DNA of 64,000 nt from Pantoea nemavictus (GCF_037479095.1 NZ_JBBGZW010000001.1:496001-560000), one strand, 5' to 3'. Positions 38,987 through 49,371 are shown, numbered from the stretch's first letter. Notes: generated by a model not told the origin, from the sequence alone. Numbers and translations: made by a program.

Positions 38987-41164
38987 TTAGCTCTTGGTCT
39001 CTTTGCCGTATTCATAGTTGTAATAGTCGTAGCCATAACCGTAGGCATTCGACGCTTTACGTACTACGGCGTTGAGGATCACGCCTTTAATTTCGATGCC
39101 GTTCTGCGCGAAGCGCTTGTAGCTGACATCCAGTTCTTTGCTGGTGTTGGTTTCGAAACGCGCCACCATCAGCGATGTACCTGCCAGCTTACCGATGATT
39201 GAAGCATCGGTGACGGCCAGAATCGGTGGCGTATCGATCAGTACCAAATCGTAGTTCTTGCTGGCCCAATCAAGCAGCTCGCTCATACGACGGTGCATCA
39301 GCAGCTCAGACGGGTTTGGTGGCACCTGGCCACGCGGCAGGAAGTCGAAGCCGTAAACGCCCTTCTGAATCATCGCCGGTGAGAACTCGCTCTTACCTGA
39401 CAGCACGTTAGACAGGCCAGATTTGTTATCCGCACCCAGCAATTCATGGGTATAGCCGCGACGCATATCACCATCGATGAACAGCACACGCTGACCCGCT
39501 TTTGATACCAGCGTTGCCAGGTTGGCACAGATAAAGGTTTTACCAATGCCTGGGCTAGCGCCGGTGATCATCAGGATATTGTTTTTCGCTTCCATCATCG
39601 CGAAGTGCAGGCTGGTACGCAGGCTACGAATCGCTTCGATGGACAGGTCAGTTGGATTACCCAACGCCAGCAGCGTGTTGTGCGGGTCACTCTTCTCTTT
39701 GTGACCGCGACGCGCCAGCGCTTCGGTATCTTTCTTACGCTGCCATTCGGAGAGCGGTACGCTGGCATAGACGTTCATGCCCAGCTCTTCCAGCTGCTCT
39801 GGGTTGTCGATACCGTGATGGAACAGCGCTTTCAGCAGCACCAGACCGACCGACAGCATCAGGCCCAGAATCAGACCGGCAGCAATGATCAGCGCCTTCT
39901 TCGGTGCAACAGGACTTGCGGCTGTTTCAGCACCATCAATGATACGTACATCACCCACGGTACTGGCTTTACTGATACCCAGCTCTTGCTGACGATTCAG
40001 CAACTGCATGTAGATTTCCTGACCTGACTGCACATCACGCGTCAGACGCAGAATCTCTTGTTGCGTTTGCGGCATGCCGGCAATTTTCTTGTTCAGCTGT
40101 GCCTGCTCGCCTTCCAACGTTTTGCGTTTTTCCAGCAGGGCGCGGTAGGTCGGGTGATCCTTCGTGAACAGCTGCGATACTTCCGCTTCACGGAACGTCA
40201 GCTCGTTCAGCTGAGTCTGCACGCTGACAGAGGAATCCAGCGCAGATTTCGCTTCCAGCGACATATCTACCGACTCGTTCTGACGACGGAAGGTATTCAG
40301 CTTATCTTCAGCATCATCCAGCTTAGCGCGTACGTTCGGCAGCTGTCCGCGCAGGAACTCAAGGCTCTTCTCTGCTTGTTCGGATTTGCGCTCTACGTTC
40401 TGCAGCAGGTAATTATTGACAATCTGGTTCAGGATGCGGCTGGCCTGCTCTGGATCTTCGTGTTGGAACTCTAGACCCAACACACCGGTGGCTTTGCCTT
40501 TATCGGCTACCGTCAACGCGCCCAGAACGTTTTTAATCGCCTGCAAATCAGTGAGTTTGGTGACATTGAAGCTGGTGCCTTCATCCGCCTGAATATCACT
40601 CACCAGCATAGTCACATCGCCATGCTGCTCCAGCTGACCAACACGACCTTTAAACAGCTCATCACCATCGTTGGTGACGGTATAGGTATCCGGGCCGGTG
40701 ACTTCCAGCTGCACGGTACGCTTTTCGATTGTGCGTGGAATTTCCAGGCGCGAAATAGCGATATTGGCCGGCTTGTTGCCCATCAGGCGTGACAAACCTT
40801 TACCAATCACCGGGAAGTAGTTCTGCTGTACCACAGTATCCAGACCGAGGTCGTTTACCGTTTTACCCAGCACCATACGCGACTCAACAATCTGAATCTC
40901 GGTATCGGAAGCCGGCGTAGCGGGCAGCACGTCCTGCAGTTCGTTCAGAACCGATGCGGTGTTCTTCTGCTCAACCTGCACCATGGCATCGGCGCTGTAG
41001 ATTGGCGTGGCAAACAGTGTGTAGAGGGTCGCCACCAGCATGAAGAATGCGGTAACGGCAACAATGATCCAGCGATGATCAATCAGCTGTCCCACAAGAT
41101 GCGCCAGATCCCATCCATTCGAATCTTCCTTTGGCGCGGTCATAACCTTGTTTTTGATATTCAT
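38987..41164 (-). CDS. wzc: Polysaccharide co-polymerase / tyrosine autokinase Wzc (AmsA)
   Basis: A 725-residue inner-membrane protein of the PCP-2a family. It controls chain length and export together with Wza and Wzb. TM1 is at about 30-50 and TM2 near 430-450 after a long periplasmic coiled region. The cytoplasmic BY-kinase has Walker A TGASPGIGKTF (about 535), Walker A' VLFIDGDMRRG, and Walker B LVLIDTPPILA. The C-terminal Tyr cluster SNAYGYGYDYYNYEYG is the autophosphorylation tail. The ATG at 41164 gives MNIKNKVMTA; an in-frame TTG at 41176 is less likely. Confidence 0.95.
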   Translation of the reverse strand: MNIKNKVMTAPKEDSNGWDLAHLVGQLIDHRWIIVAVTAFFMLVATLYTLFATPIYSADAMVQVEQKNTASVLNELQDVLPATPASDTEIQIVESRMVLGKTVNDLGLDTVVQQNYFPVIGKGLSRLMGNKPANIAISRLEIPRTIEKRTVQLEVTGPDTYTVTNDGDELFKGRVGQLEQHGDVTMLVSDIQADEGTSFNVTKLTDLQAIKNVLGALTVADKGKATGVLGLEFQHEDPEQASRILNQIVNNYLLQNVERKSEQAEKSLEFLRGQLPNVRAKLDDAEDKLNTFRRQNESVDMSLEAKSALDSSVSVQTQLNELTFREAEVSQLFTKDHPTYRALLEKRKTLEGEQAQLNKKIAGMPQTQQEILRLTRDVQSGQEIYMQLLNRQQELGISKASTVGDVRIIDGAETAASPVAPKKALIIAAGLILGLMLSVGLVLLKALFHHGIDNPEQLEELGMNVYASVPLSEWQRKKDTEALARRGHKEKSDPHNTLLALGNPTDLSIEAIRSLRTSLHFAMMEAKNNILMITGASPGIGKTFICANLATLVSKAGQRVLFIDGDMRRGYTHELLGADNKSGLSNVLSGKSEFSPAMIQKGVYGFDFLPRGQVPPNPSELLMHRRMSELLDWASKNYDLVLIDTPPILAVTDASIIGKLAGTSLMVARFETNTSKELDVSYKRFAQNGIEIKGVILNAVVRKASNAYGYGYDYYNYEYGKETKS

Positions 41165-41176
41165 GGATAATCCCAA

Positions 41177-41611
41177 CTATCGGCTTAATACGTTGACCCA
41201 TTTCTGGGTAGCGTTTTCCAGTAACCCGTAGACCTCTTCAAAGGCCTCGCGACTTTTTTTGTACGGATCCGTAATTTCCTGTTGGTTGAGCCAGTGCCCA
41301 AGCAGCATGGTTTTTCCGCGTGCGGCTGGATCGATGCGATTCACCTGCTCAACGTGCCGCTTTTCCATTACCAGAATCAGGTCGTAGTCACGGCACATAC
41401 TGGCCGTTAACTGCTGCGCCTGATGGCCTTCGAGCGACACGCCGTGTTCGGCGGCGACATCAATGGCCTTCTGGTCCGCCGGATAGCCTTGCAGAGCACC
41501 CAGCCCTGCAGAAGCGATCCGGAGATTAGGTAGCGCGCGCTTGAACAGACGCTCCCCGGTGGGGGAGCGGCAAATGTTGCCGACGCAGACGACTAACACG
41601 GACTTAATCAT
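41177..41611 (-). CDS. wzb: Low-molecular-weight protein tyrosine phosphatase Wzb (AmsI)
   Basis: A 144-residue phosphatase that removes phosphate from the Wzc tyrosine tail, allowing cycles of polymer synthesis. The active-site P-loop is VCVGNICRSP (Cys near residue 9, Arg near 15). The general acid Asp is in ITDPYKKS near residue 114. It is 9 bases from wza and directly precedes wzc. Confidence 0.95.
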   Translation of the reverse strand: MIKSVLVVCVGNICRSPTGERLFKRALPNLRIASAGLGALQGYPADQKAIDVAAEHGVSLEGHQAQQLTASMCRDYDLILVMEKRHVEQVNRIDPAARGKTMLLGHWLNQQEITDPYKKSREAFEEVYGLLENATQKWVNVLSR

Positions 41612-41620
41612 GGCGGACCC

Positions 41621-42757
41621 TTAGTCCGACCAGTTACGGAAACGAAGTGCCGCGGAGCTGGCATCATCAACACCCACGATGGTCGGCAGCAGGCCTGAAA
41701 TCACACGGTTCCAACGGGTAATTGGCGTGGCGGTGACGTAGACGATGTCGTACGGCTCAAGCTGGAATTCGGTGCCCATCACCATCGAAGCCGCATCTTT
41801 GGTATTCAACTGATAGATGTTGGCAATCTTGGTGCGGTTGGTGCCACGAATTGGACGAATAACGAACACACCGGTGGCATCAGAAGTGGTCTGATCCATA
41901 CCTTGCGAGTTGCCCAGCGCTTCAGCCAGAGTCATGCCGCTGCGGTCCATCTTCAGCGTTGACTGCTGCTTCACTTCGCCCATCACAAAGACTTTCAGAT
42001 CATCGTTACGCGGAACGTACAGAATGTCGCCCGGATAGAGCAGATGGTTTTGGCTCAGGTCGCCATTTTGCATCAGCGCCTGCAGCGAAATACGTTGTTC
42101 TTTACCGTTGTGCGTCAGCACCACGTTGCGCCAGTCAGCGTCAGCGGCCAAGCCGCCGGCGGCGTTAACCGCATCAAGCACGGTGAGCGGCACGTTGGTG
42201 ATTGGCTGCTGTCCCGAGGTGGTCACAGAACCGGTGATGTAGGCTTTCTGCGAACGGAACGAGGCCACGTTAACGTCAACCTGTGGGCTTTCAATGAACT
42301 GTGCCAGACGACGCGCCACTTCGGTGCGGATCTCGGTCACGGTACGGCCCGCGACGCGGACTTTACCAATGTATGGGTAGAAGATCGTGCCATCTGCCTG
42401 CACCCAGTTACCGGTGTCGCTGGCGCTACGGTACTGGCCCGCTGGCGTCGTTAACTCTGGGTGATCCCAGACGGTAACGTTAAGCACGTCACCCACGCCG
42501 ATGCGGTATTCGTAGCTCTGGATCTCATTTTGCAGCAAGGGGTTAGCCTGCGCGACTAACGGCTTCGGACGCATCTGTTCAACCAGACGCGGCGTGAGCG
42601 GGAAGACGTTTACATATTTGTCGATGTCATAGTTGCTATCCTGTTGCTCAATGACATCTTTTCCACTGGTGGAAAGGTGAGAACCCGGTTCAATGGTACA
42701 TCCGGAGAGAAAAGTCGCGGATACCAGTAAAGGTATCAATTTAATTTTCATTATCAT
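41621..42757 (-). CDS. wza: Outer-membrane polysaccharide export lipoprotein Wza (AmsH)
   Basis: A 378-residue lipoprotein that forms the octameric outer-membrane channel for the exopolysaccharide. The signal peptide ends in the lipobox FLSGC, with Cys20 from the first ATG (Cys18 from the second). The periplasmic domains carry the Poly_export motif [18 protein letters not shown], then repeated SLBB-type segments ([33 protein letters not shown] and [13 protein letters not shown]). The C-terminal RFRNWSD forms the end of the transmembrane helix barrel. About 300 bases separate it from wceG. Confidence 0.95.
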   Translation of the reverse strand: MIMKIKLIPLLVSATFLSGCTIEPGSHLSTSGKDVIEQQDSNYDIDKYVNVFPLTPRLVEQMRPKPLVAQANPLLQNEIQSYEYRIGVGDVLNVTVWDHPELTTPAGQYRSASDTGNWVQADGTIFYPYIGKVRVAGRTVTEIRTEVARRLAQFIESPQVDVNVASFRSQKAYITGSVTTSGQQPITNVPLTVLDAVNAAGGLAADADWRNVVLTHNGKEQRISLQALMQNGDLSQNHLLYPGDILYVPRNDDLKVFVMGEVKQQSTLKMDRSGMTLAEALGNSQGMDQTTSDATGVFVIRPIRGTNRTKIANIYQLNTKDAASMVMGTEFQLEPYDIVYVTATPITRWNRVISGLLPTIVGVDDASSAALRFRNWSD

Positions 42758-43056
42758 CTGATTCTTCGCTATCAGTTAATGATTGATAGAGGCGAAATCG
42801 CCCGCTGTGTAAGCGTCTTACAAAAAATTAATGTGACGGGTTAAACACTGAAACTGTGGGTCATTATTATTCGCTCCCTTGGTTTTATGTTGTCACCGTG
42901 TCTAAAGACGACATCAATTAAAGTGGGTATTTCATCAACCGGCAAATAACCCGTTTTAATCGGGTGCATTTACGGCTGTTGTTTATATCACGACACACCC
43001 AGCACCGGCAGTTTTCAACCGGGGACGTTGCTGCCCTTCCCCGGCCTCGCTGTCTA
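42758..43056. other. Intergenic region between wceG and wza
   Basis: About 300 bases without a normal gene. Three things are visible: a stem CCGGGGA/TCCCCGG (43019-43025 and 43038-43044) soon after the wceG stop with no T-run, a weaker ACCCG/CGGGT stem followed by TTATTT on the minus strand near 42960-42945, and the short frame at 42841-42864. No clear promoter was found. Confidence 0.45.
42841..42864 (-). other. Possible short leader ORF (7 codons) before wza
   Basis: On the minus strand the frame ATG ACC CAC AGT TTC AGT GTT TAA encodes MTHSFSV. It is preceded by a strong ribosome site AAGGGAGCG (42880-42872) at good spacing. It lies about 85 bases upstream of wza, whose own ribosome site is weak. 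It could be a chance frame or a translated leader; no attenuator structure is obvious. Confidence 0.3.
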
Positions 43057-44490
43057 TCAATAGGCGCCATCGCGTTTAAGCACTACGCCAACCGTTTTAA
43101 ACAGAATCGCGATGTCATTCCACAGCGACCAGTTCTTCACATACCACGAGTCGAAATAGACGCGCGTTTCATAGTCAACGTCGTTACGACCGCTAACCTG
43201 CCACAATCCCGTCATGCCTGGTTTTGCCATCAGGTAATAATCGACGTCACCCGCATAACGGCACAGTTCATCTTCAATCACCGGGCGGGGACCGACCAGG
43301 CTCATATCACCACGAACCACGTTCCACAGCTGCGGCAGCTCATCCAGACTGGTTTTACGGATGAAGTGGCCGACTTTGGTAATGCGCGGATCGTTCTTCA
43401 GTTTGAAGTCTTTATCCCACTCGGCGCGTGCCACCGGATCGGTACGCAGTACCTCTTCCAGCACCTCTTTCGAGTTGATCACCATTGAGCGGAATTTCAG
43501 GCATTTGAATTTGCGACCATTCATACCCACACGTTCGTGACCGTAAATCGGCGGCCCACCATCACGGCCGACCATAAAGCCCAGAACCAGCAATGCAGGT
43601 GACAGCGCCAGAATAATGCCCAACGCGCCGACGATATCGAATGCACGCTTCAGGAAGCGCGAAGTGCGTTTCGCCAGGTTATTGTTAACACGCAGAATCA
43701 TCACTTCATGACTAAAGATGTAGGCCATGTCGGTGCCGTAGAGCGGTACACCGCGCAGCGTTGGAATCACTGAAACCGAACGGCAGTTATGCTTCGCCAG
43801 GTTTTTCAGCCAGTGATCGCGATGCTGGCTCTGTTCGAACTCCACCGCCACGATGAACTGGGTTTCGCTGTTGGTCAGTTGCCACAGCTCCTGCTCATTA
43901 TGCAGAACGGGTACGCCGGCGATGCTGGCTTGTGGGCAACTTTTATCGACGTCGAAAAAGGCAATGACATCAAAACCCATCACCTCTTCACTCTGCAGCG
44001 CCTGCCAGGCTTCCTGTGCGTTGCGGCTGCTACCGATAATGATGGTTTGCTTCTTCCACATGCCGAAATGATTCAGTACACGTTTAGAGATAGCACGCGC
44101 TAAAGGAAGCAGAATCAGTGCCAGAATCCAGGTCATGACCCAGACGAAACGCGACATTTGCCACTGTGAAAGCGCTGAAATTGACAAATCAATGACAGAG
44201 AAAATAAGAATGGTACGAAATATCTCTTTGAGCTCGAACCAGAATGGTTTGCGATACGTATAATGACGCAGTCGAACCCAGAACCAGCCTACGCAAATAA
44301 CCGAAAGCGCAATGTGTGTAGCGATTTTTAAATGCAGGTATTTTTCAGATATATCTGCCAGCGGAGAATCTGTGAACGAATTAATCAACGCCATGGCAAT
44401 AAACAACGCCGCGTTGAAACAAATTAAATCCGAGCACGCCAGTAAAATTTTGGTCAGAAGACTTTTATATGTAATTTCGTTATCGCGCAT
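43057..44490 (-). CDS. wceG: Undecaprenyl-phosphate galactose phosphotransferase (AmsG/WceG, WbaP type)
   Basis: A 477-residue polyprenyl-phosphate hexose-1-phosphate transferase that starts the repeat unit by moving sugar-1-phosphate (galactose in the amylovoran and stewartan systems) from UDP to undecaprenyl phosphate. Four N-terminal membrane segments and a Rossmann-like central region (IIIGSSRNAQEAWQAL) precede the catalytic domain: SRFLKRAFDIVGALGII, FRSMVINS, KTSLDELPQLWNVVRGD and MSLVGPRPV. It is the first gene of the exopolysaccharide operon and has a leader of about 790 bases with ops and a candidate RcsAB site. Confidence 0.93.
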   Translation of the reverse strand: MRDNEITYKSLLTKILLACSDLICFNAALFIAMALINSFTDSPLADISEKYLHLKIATHIALSVICVGWFWVRLRHYTYRKPFWFELKEIFRTILIFSVIDLSISALSQWQMSRFVWVMTWILALILLPLARAISKRVLNHFGMWKKQTIIIGSSRNAQEAWQALQSEEVMGFDVIAFFDVDKSCPQASIAGVPVLHNEQELWQLTNSETQFIVAVEFEQSQHRDHWLKNLAKHNCRSVSVIPTLRGVPLYGTDMAYIFSHEVMILRVNNNLAKRTSRFLKRAFDIVGALGIILALSPALLVLGFMVGRDGGPPIYGHERVGMNGRKFKCLKFRSMVINSKEVLEEVLRTDPVARAEWDKDFKLKNDPRITKVGHFIRKTSLDELPQLWNVVRGDMSLVGPRPVIEDELCRYAGDVDYYLMAKPGMTGLWQVSGRNDVDYETRVYFDSWYVKNWSLWNDIAILFKTVGVVLKRDGAY

Positions 44491-44712
44491 ATTTAACTCT
44501 TTTATATTATTTCCCTAATCCCTAACGCCTCAAGCCTGTGTAATAAATGAGCGATATATTCGCTGCATTTGTTGAGGCAATCTGCGGCAAATTCTCTGAG
44601 GCCAAACTCATTCTCGCTTTAGTAAGCAAGAGAATTATGATGAATACCAACAGATTAGTCTGACTTCCCTTGCCACAATGACAGACTTTATTACCGTACA
44701 GAAAGCACTTTT

Positions 44713-44749
44713 GGCACGCTACCGCCCTTGGCTGTCGCTGCCAATACCG
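44713..44749 (-). promoter_or_regulatory. JUMPstart with perfect ops element, exopolysaccharide leader
   Basis: On the minus strand, TTGGCAGCGACAGCCAAGGG leads into GGCGGTAGCGTG (44726-44715), an exact match to the ops consensus that recruits RfaH. It lies about 225 bases before wceG. Several terminators follow within the operon, which fits a need for antitermination. Confidence 0.9.
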
Positions 44750-45156
44750 CTTAAATCATCCTATTTACAGCCTGTTTTTATGCGGTATTTATGCGCTAAT
44801 TACCGGTCGTGGTTCGCGCACGATCACAATTCACAACATTAGAAGGCTAAGGAGCGCGCTATTAACAGCTTTGGCGCAGACATTTACTAGCACGTTGCTA
44901 TACTAGTTATTACTGGCTTGTTTACAAGTAGGCCCCGTCTTGCATGTACTATTTTAGGAAAAAGACTACCAGCCATAAGTATTGATGCCAGCGCTTTCAG
45001 CCCATTCCTCAGCAAAAATCAGAATAATTCGATACTCAGCCTCTAATTACTTTGCATCAAAATTGCACGCACTTGCCTGCCTGGAACAATTAATAGCGAT
45101 CGTTACTTAGCTAAGTTGTTTATCCATACTTTCGTCTTATCCTTACCCATCAGCAA

Positions 45157-45172
45157 TCAAGAATATTCGCTA
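45157..45172. promoter_or_regulatory. Candidate RcsAB box upstream of wceG
   Basis: TCAAGAATATTCGCTA contains the AAGAATATTC core of the RcsAB consensus (TaAGaatatTCctA), with mismatches at the edges. It lies about 670 bases upstream of the wceG start. In Erwinia amylovora the RcsAB site of amsG is also several hundred bases upstream of the start codon, so the position is plausible. Confidence 0.55.
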
Positions 45173-45281
45173 TGTTTAAGCTGATACGCGGATTTACTGA
45201 GCTGGGACGTATTTGTACCCTTTTCTACGATTCACTATCATCAGATTAAGCTCAATTCACAGACATTAAGGTGATTAACGC

Positions 45282-46838
45282 ATGTTGGAGTGGATCGTTG
45301 ATCCGTCGCTCTGGGCAGGATTAGTAACGCTAATCGTTCTGGAGCTGGTATTGGGCATTGATAACCTGGTTTTCATTGCCATCCTCGTCGAAAAGTTGCC
45401 GCCAACCGATCGTGACCGCGCTCGCGTCATCGGACTCCTGCTCGCGCTGCTGTCGCGTTTAGCGCTGCTGGCATCACTTTCCTGGCTGGTGACGCTAACG
45501 CAACCGCTGTTTACGCTATGGCATCACCCTTTCAGCGCCCGCGATCTGCTGCTGCTATCCGGCGGCTTCTTTCTTCTTTATAAAGCCACTACGGAATTAA
45601 ACAGTCGGCTTGAAGGCGCTGACGAGGAAACTGGTCAAAATAAGAACGGTGCTAAATTCTGGCCGGTGGTGGCGCAAATAGTGGTGCTGGACGCCATCTT
45701 CTCGCTGGATGCGGTGATTACTGCGGTTGGCATGGTTAATCAGTTACCCGTGATGATGGCTGCGGTGACCGTAGCGATTCTTCTGATGCTGCTCGCGAGT
45801 AAGCCGTTAACGCGCTTCGTCAACGGCCATCCCACCATTGTCATTCTTTGCCTGAGTTTCTTACTGATGATCGGCTTTAGCCTGGTTGCCGAAGGATTGG
45901 GCTTTATTATTCCCAAAGGCTATCTCTACGCGGCGATTGGTTTCTCAATTGTCATTGAGATACTCAACCAGCTGGCGATGTTTAACCGCCGCCGCTTTCT
46001 CACTGCCGGGCGCCCCTTGCGCCAGCGCACCTCCGAAGCGGTTCTGCGTATTCTACGTGGCGAGGCGCAGCGCGCTGAACTTGATGCGGATACCGCTTCA
46101 CTGGTGAGCGACAGCGAAGAAGGCGCGCTATTCAATCGCCAGGAACGCCGCATGATTGCGCGCGTGTTAGGGCTGGGTCAGCGGCAGATCAATAGCATTA
46201 TGACTTCGCGTCATGACGTCGAGCATATCGACCTCGCTGAAGATCCCGCGGAGATTATGGCCAAGCTGGATCGCAATCAGCACACGCGCATTCTCATCAC
46301 CGAACACGGCCGCGATCCGCTCGGCGTGGTGCACGTGATCGATTTGCTGCATCAATCTTTGCACAGCAAATCACTCGACTTACGCTCGCTGATTCGCCAG
46401 CCGCTGATTTTTCCGGAACGCGTCACGTTGCTGCAGGCGCTGGAGCAGTTCCGTAATGCACGGACGCATTTTGCCTTTGTGGTGGATGAGTTCGGTTCGA
46501 TAGAAGGTGTCGTCACGCTGAGTGACTTGATGGAAACCATCGCCGGTAACCTGCCCAACGAAGGGGAGAAAATTGACGCGCGCTATGACATCCAACCGCT
46601 TCCCGACGGCGGCTGGGTGGCCAATGGCCACATGCCGCTGGAGGATTTAGCGGTCTACGTGCAGCTGCCGCTCGACGACAAACGCAATTATCATACGCTG
46701 GCGGGTTTACTAATGGATAGCCTGCAACATGTGCCGCAGGAAGGGGAAGAGTTAAAAATTGGCGATTATCTGCTGCGCACCTTGCAGGTAGAAAATCATC
46801 GCGTACAGAAAGTAGAGATTGTTCCGCTTACCCCATAA
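45282..46838 (+). CDS. yegH: TerC-domain membrane protein with CBS and transporter-associated domains (YegH)
   Basis: A 518-residue inner-membrane protein. Residues 1-240 form a TerC-type domain with seven or so membrane segments and acidic motifs [13 protein letters not shown] and [15 protein letters not shown]. Residues of about 290-415 are a CBS pair ([19 protein letters not shown] opens the linker; [20 protein letters not shown] closes it). Residues 430-517 are the CorC/HlyC-type domain. E. coli YegH/YoaE have the same layout. The position next to wza and asmA matches yegH. The function is not established; the TerC part suggests metal-ion transport. Confidence 0.85.
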   Translation: MLEWIVDPSLWAGLVTLIVLELVLGIDNLVFIAILVEKLPPTDRDRARVIGLLLALLSRLALLASLSWLVTLTQPLFTLWHHPFSARDLLLLSGGFFLLYKATTELNSRLEGADEETGQNKNGAKFWPVVAQIVVLDAIFSLDAVITAVGMVNQLPVMMAAVTVAILLMLLASKPLTRFVNGHPTIVILCLSFLLMIGFSLVAEGLGFIIPKGYLYAAIGFSIVIEILNQLAMFNRRRFLTAGRPLRQRTSEAVLRILRGEAQRAELDADTASLVSDSEEGALFNRQERRMIARVLGLGQRQINSIMTSRHDVEHIDLAEDPAEIMAKLDRNQHTRILITEHGRDPLGVVHVIDLLHQSLHSKSLDLRSLIRQPLIFPERVTLLQALEQFRNARTHFAFVVDEFGSIEGVVTLSDLMETIAGNLPNEGEKIDARYDIQPLPDGGWVANGHMPLEDLAVYVQLPLDDKRNYHTLAGLLMDSLQHVPQEGEELKIGDYLLRTLQVENHRVQKVEIVPLTP

Positions 46839-46842
46839 ACAT

Positions 46843-46866
46843 CAGGTGCGCATGGCTGCGCACCTG
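46843..46866. terminator. Hairpin between convergent yegH and asmA
   Basis: Perfect 10-bp stem CAGGTGCGCA/TGCGCACCTG with loop TGGC, in the 34-base gap between two convergent genes. It has no T-run, so it may act as an mRNA 3' end or REP-type element rather than a classical terminator. The stem shares GGTGCGCA with the repeat at 38874-38928. Confidence 0.65.
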
Positions 46867-46872
46867 AAATCC

Positions 46873-48672
46873 TCAAGGCTGCTTCGCGGGCTGCTGGCGA
46901 TCCAGCCACTGATTCAAGCGCGACTTGGCTTCGCTTTGCAGCTGCTGGCGCACCACGTCGTCCACCGGCAATGAATACTGCAAATTATCCCAGCCGCCGT
47001 ACATGCGCAGTGGAATGGTTTGCTGATTCAACAGATTGGCTAACTTGTCGTCGCCTTGCCAGCCGCGCAGCATCATATTAATGGTGATGTCGAGCCGCTG
47101 TTTAACCATATCCACATTGCCTTTGGTTTGCACCGCCATGCGACTGTTGCCGCCCTGCAAATCCGGTAACGTGATAATGCCCTGCTTAAGGCTAACTCGA
47201 CCGCTCAGCTGCTGAATTCCCTGCTCATCAGGCTGGTCGTTGGTGACACGATTGCTGACGCGCGCCACGGCACGACGCACCATTTGTTGCAGATTCAGCT
47301 GTGACAGTTGCAGGTTGGCCGCTTCGAGATCGGCACTGCCCTGCCAGTAACGTTTCGCCTCTTCGATGCTCAAGCCTGCTCCACTAAGATCGCCTTTCAG
47401 TGAGACGGTGCCTTGCAGCGTTTCCGGCAGTTCGAGCGCTTTCAGCAGCGGCGCAATGGCGATGTTATCCAGCTCAGGCTGGAAAGCCACCTGCGTCACC
47501 GGTTTGCGAATGTCGACCGCACCCGGCACGGAGAAATGGCCGTCACCGAACTTGCCCTGCAGCTTACTCAAGGTCATCAGGCCTTGCTGATTGCTGGCGT
47601 CGATCTGCAGATTGGTCAGCGTCAAACCGCGCCATACGCTGCTGTCTGCGGCGAGGTTGAGCGTCAGATCCATTTGGTTGAGCGGTGAATCGCTGTTATC
47701 GCGCATACGCGGCTCGGCAATCACCGGGGTGCGTATCACGTTGGCCTGCTGAGGCGCGTTGCTATCTGTAGCGGGTGCGCTCGCCATCAGATTATCCAGA
47801 TTTAACGACGTCGCATGCAGCGCCAGATTAAGTTGCTGTGGCAGGGCCAGACGCCCCTCGGCGCTACCATCCAGCGTGCTGTCATTGGCGGTTAGCTGCA
47901 GCTTCTGCAACGAGAAGCGCTGATGGTCGCCATTCCATTCACCCTGACCGCGTAGGGTGCCTTTGATCCCCTGCGTCGGCAGGTTGGCACCGTCCAGCGT
48001 GTAATTAACCTCATCCAGTTGCCCCACCAAACGATGCGGATACTGCGCCACATTCATTTGGCCTTTGAGATTCACGCTGACATTACGTTGATTGCGCGAA
48101 ACGCGGGTAGCGAGCTCGATGCTGGCCTGCTTGCTGGCATCCTGATCGAGATTGAGATTGAGGTCGCGGAAGTTGTACTCATCACCGCCCGGCTGCTGCC
48201 AGATCAGCAAGCTATCAGCAAGCCGCAGTTTGCCAATATTGAATGACCAGCCGTTATTGGTGCCGCTATCCGGTTCCGCATCGCCAGGACCGACGGGGGC
48301 GCCCGCCGGTTTCTGCATCGCGCTCTCAGGCGTCACGCGGATGATGGCGTTTTTCAGCATCACCTGACTGACGCTGAGCTGATGTGATAACAAGGGCAAC
48401 AGATTAACATCCAGCCGCATGTTGTCGGCAGTCACCATCGGCTGGGTGGCGCCGGGCGCAGTCAAACTCATGCGTCCGGCAAGGATGCTAAGCTGCGGCC
48501 AGACGTGCCAGCGCAGATCGCCGCTGACCTGAAGCTGATAACCACTGCGCTGTTCTACCTGCTTTACCATATAGGTACGAAAGTCGTTTGGATTGACCAG
48601 CAAAACCAGTGCCGTCATGCCCGCTACGACCACCACTAACAGGATGGCCAGTGTTGTTATCACTCTTCTCAT
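46873..48672 (-). CDS. asmA: AsmA family outer-membrane assembly / lipid transport protein
   Basis: A 599-residue protein (E. coli about 617) with one N-terminal membrane anchor (residues 3-25, VITTLAILLVVVVAG) and a long periplasmic part. AsmA-domain marks are NPNDFRTYMVKQVEQRSGYQ and the repeated beta-rich segments to the C-terminus. The AsmA family is linked to outer-membrane biogenesis and is related to bridge-like lipid transfer proteins. The ATG at 48672 has GAGG 9 bases upstream. It follows dcd on the same strand. Confidence 0.92.
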   Translation of the reverse strand: MRRVITTLAILLVVVVAGMTALVLLVNPNDFRTYMVKQVEQRSGYQLQVSGDLRWHVWPQLSILAGRMSLTAPGATQPMVTADNMRLDVNLLPLLSHQLSVSQVMLKNAIIRVTPESAMQKPAGAPVGPGDAEPDSGTNNGWSFNIGKLRLADSLLIWQQPGGDEYNFRDLNLNLDQDASKQASIELATRVSRNQRNVSVNLKGQMNVAQYPHRLVGQLDEVNYTLDGANLPTQGIKGTLRGQGEWNGDHQRFSLQKLQLTANDSTLDGSAEGRLALPQQLNLALHATSLNLDNLMASAPATDSNAPQQANVIRTPVIAEPRMRDNSDSPLNQMDLTLNLAADSSVWRGLTLTNLQIDASNQQGLMTLSKLQGKFGDGHFSVPGAVDIRKPVTQVAFQPELDNIAIAPLLKALELPETLQGTVSLKGDLSGAGLSIEEAKRYWQGSADLEAANLQLSQLNLQQMVRRAVARVSNRVTNDQPDEQGIQQLSGRVSLKQGIITLPDLQGGNSRMAVQTKGNVDMVKQRLDITINMMLRGWQGDDKLANLLNQQTIPLRMYGGWDNLQYSLPVDDVVRQQLQSEAKSRLNQWLDRQQPAKQP

Positions 48673-48717
48673 CAAATCCTCATTGCCTTCATACTTCAAG
48701 TTGCAGCAGCGTTGGCA

Positions 48718-49299
48718 TTAGTCTTTGTCGATGCGGCTGGCATCCGCGCCCTGCTGACCACGATATTTGGCATCTTCGCGGCGGTTATATGGACGTGCTG
48801 CCGGGCCCGACAACGGCTCAAAACTCAAGGCGCCAATTAACATGCCGGGACGCAGCGCCAGCGGCAGTTTGCCCGAGTTGTAGAACTCCAACACGATACG
48901 GCCTTGCCAGCCAGGATCGATACGGTGCGCCGTCACGTGCACCATCAGACCAAGACGCGCCAGCGAAGAACGGCCATCCAGCCAGCCCACCAGATCGTCG
49001 GGAATGGTCACGGATTCCAGCGTTACCGCCAGCGCCAGCTCGCCCGGATGCAGGAAAAACGCTTCGCCTTCCGGCAACACAATCTCATCGCTCATGACGC
49101 GGTCCAGCGCGGCACTGACTTCGTGCTTTGGACCACTCAAATCGATAAATGCTGCAGTATGACCGCTAAAGGTGCGGAACTGGTTGCCAAGACGCACGTC
49201 TACCGTGGCGCCATTAATGCGTTCCACTGGCGGGCGTGGCTCAATCGCCAACTTTCCGTTGTCCAGCCAGGCTTCAATATCGCGATCGCATAATCTCAT
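48718..49299 (-). CDS. dcd: dCTP deaminase
   Basis: A 193-residue enzyme, the same length as E. coli Dcd, that deaminates dCTP to dUTP for thymidylate synthesis. It has [33 protein letters not shown] with the catalytic Arg/Glu region, and [14 protein letters not shown]. The ATG at 49299 ([12 protein letters not shown]) has GGAG upstream; the longer frame to 49350 is not needed. The order udk-dcd-asmA is as in E. coli. Confidence 0.96.
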   Translation of the reverse strand: MRLCDRDIEAWLDNGKLAIEPRPPVERINGATVDVRLGNQFRTFSGHTAAFIDLSGPKHEVSAALDRVMSDEIVLPEGEAFFLHPGELALAVTLESVTIPDDLVGWLDGRSSLARLGLMVHVTAHRIDPGWQGRIVLEFYNSGKLPLALRPGMLIGALSFEPLSGPAARPYNRREDAKYRGQQGADASRIDKD

Positions 49300-49371
49300 C
49301 GCAGGTACTCCATGAATTAAGTGTAGCGAAAGGCGACGACAGCGCGTCACGCTAATTCGGACGCCGTGTCG

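Larger units (their letters stand above)
44491..45281. other. Long regulatory region between wceG and yegH
   Basis: About 790 bases without a convincing gene, AT-rich compared with the flanking genes. It contains the JUMPstart/ops element, the candidate RcsAB site and, near 44860-44848 on the minus strand, the GCGCGCTCCTTA motif also found in the O-antigen leader. It must also hold the yegH promoter. AAGGTG sits before the yegH ATG. Confidence 0.6.

Noticed and set aside
42044..42454. A 136-codon plus-strand frame antisense to wza
   Set aside because: It has no family features or ribosome site. wza on the other strand is certain.
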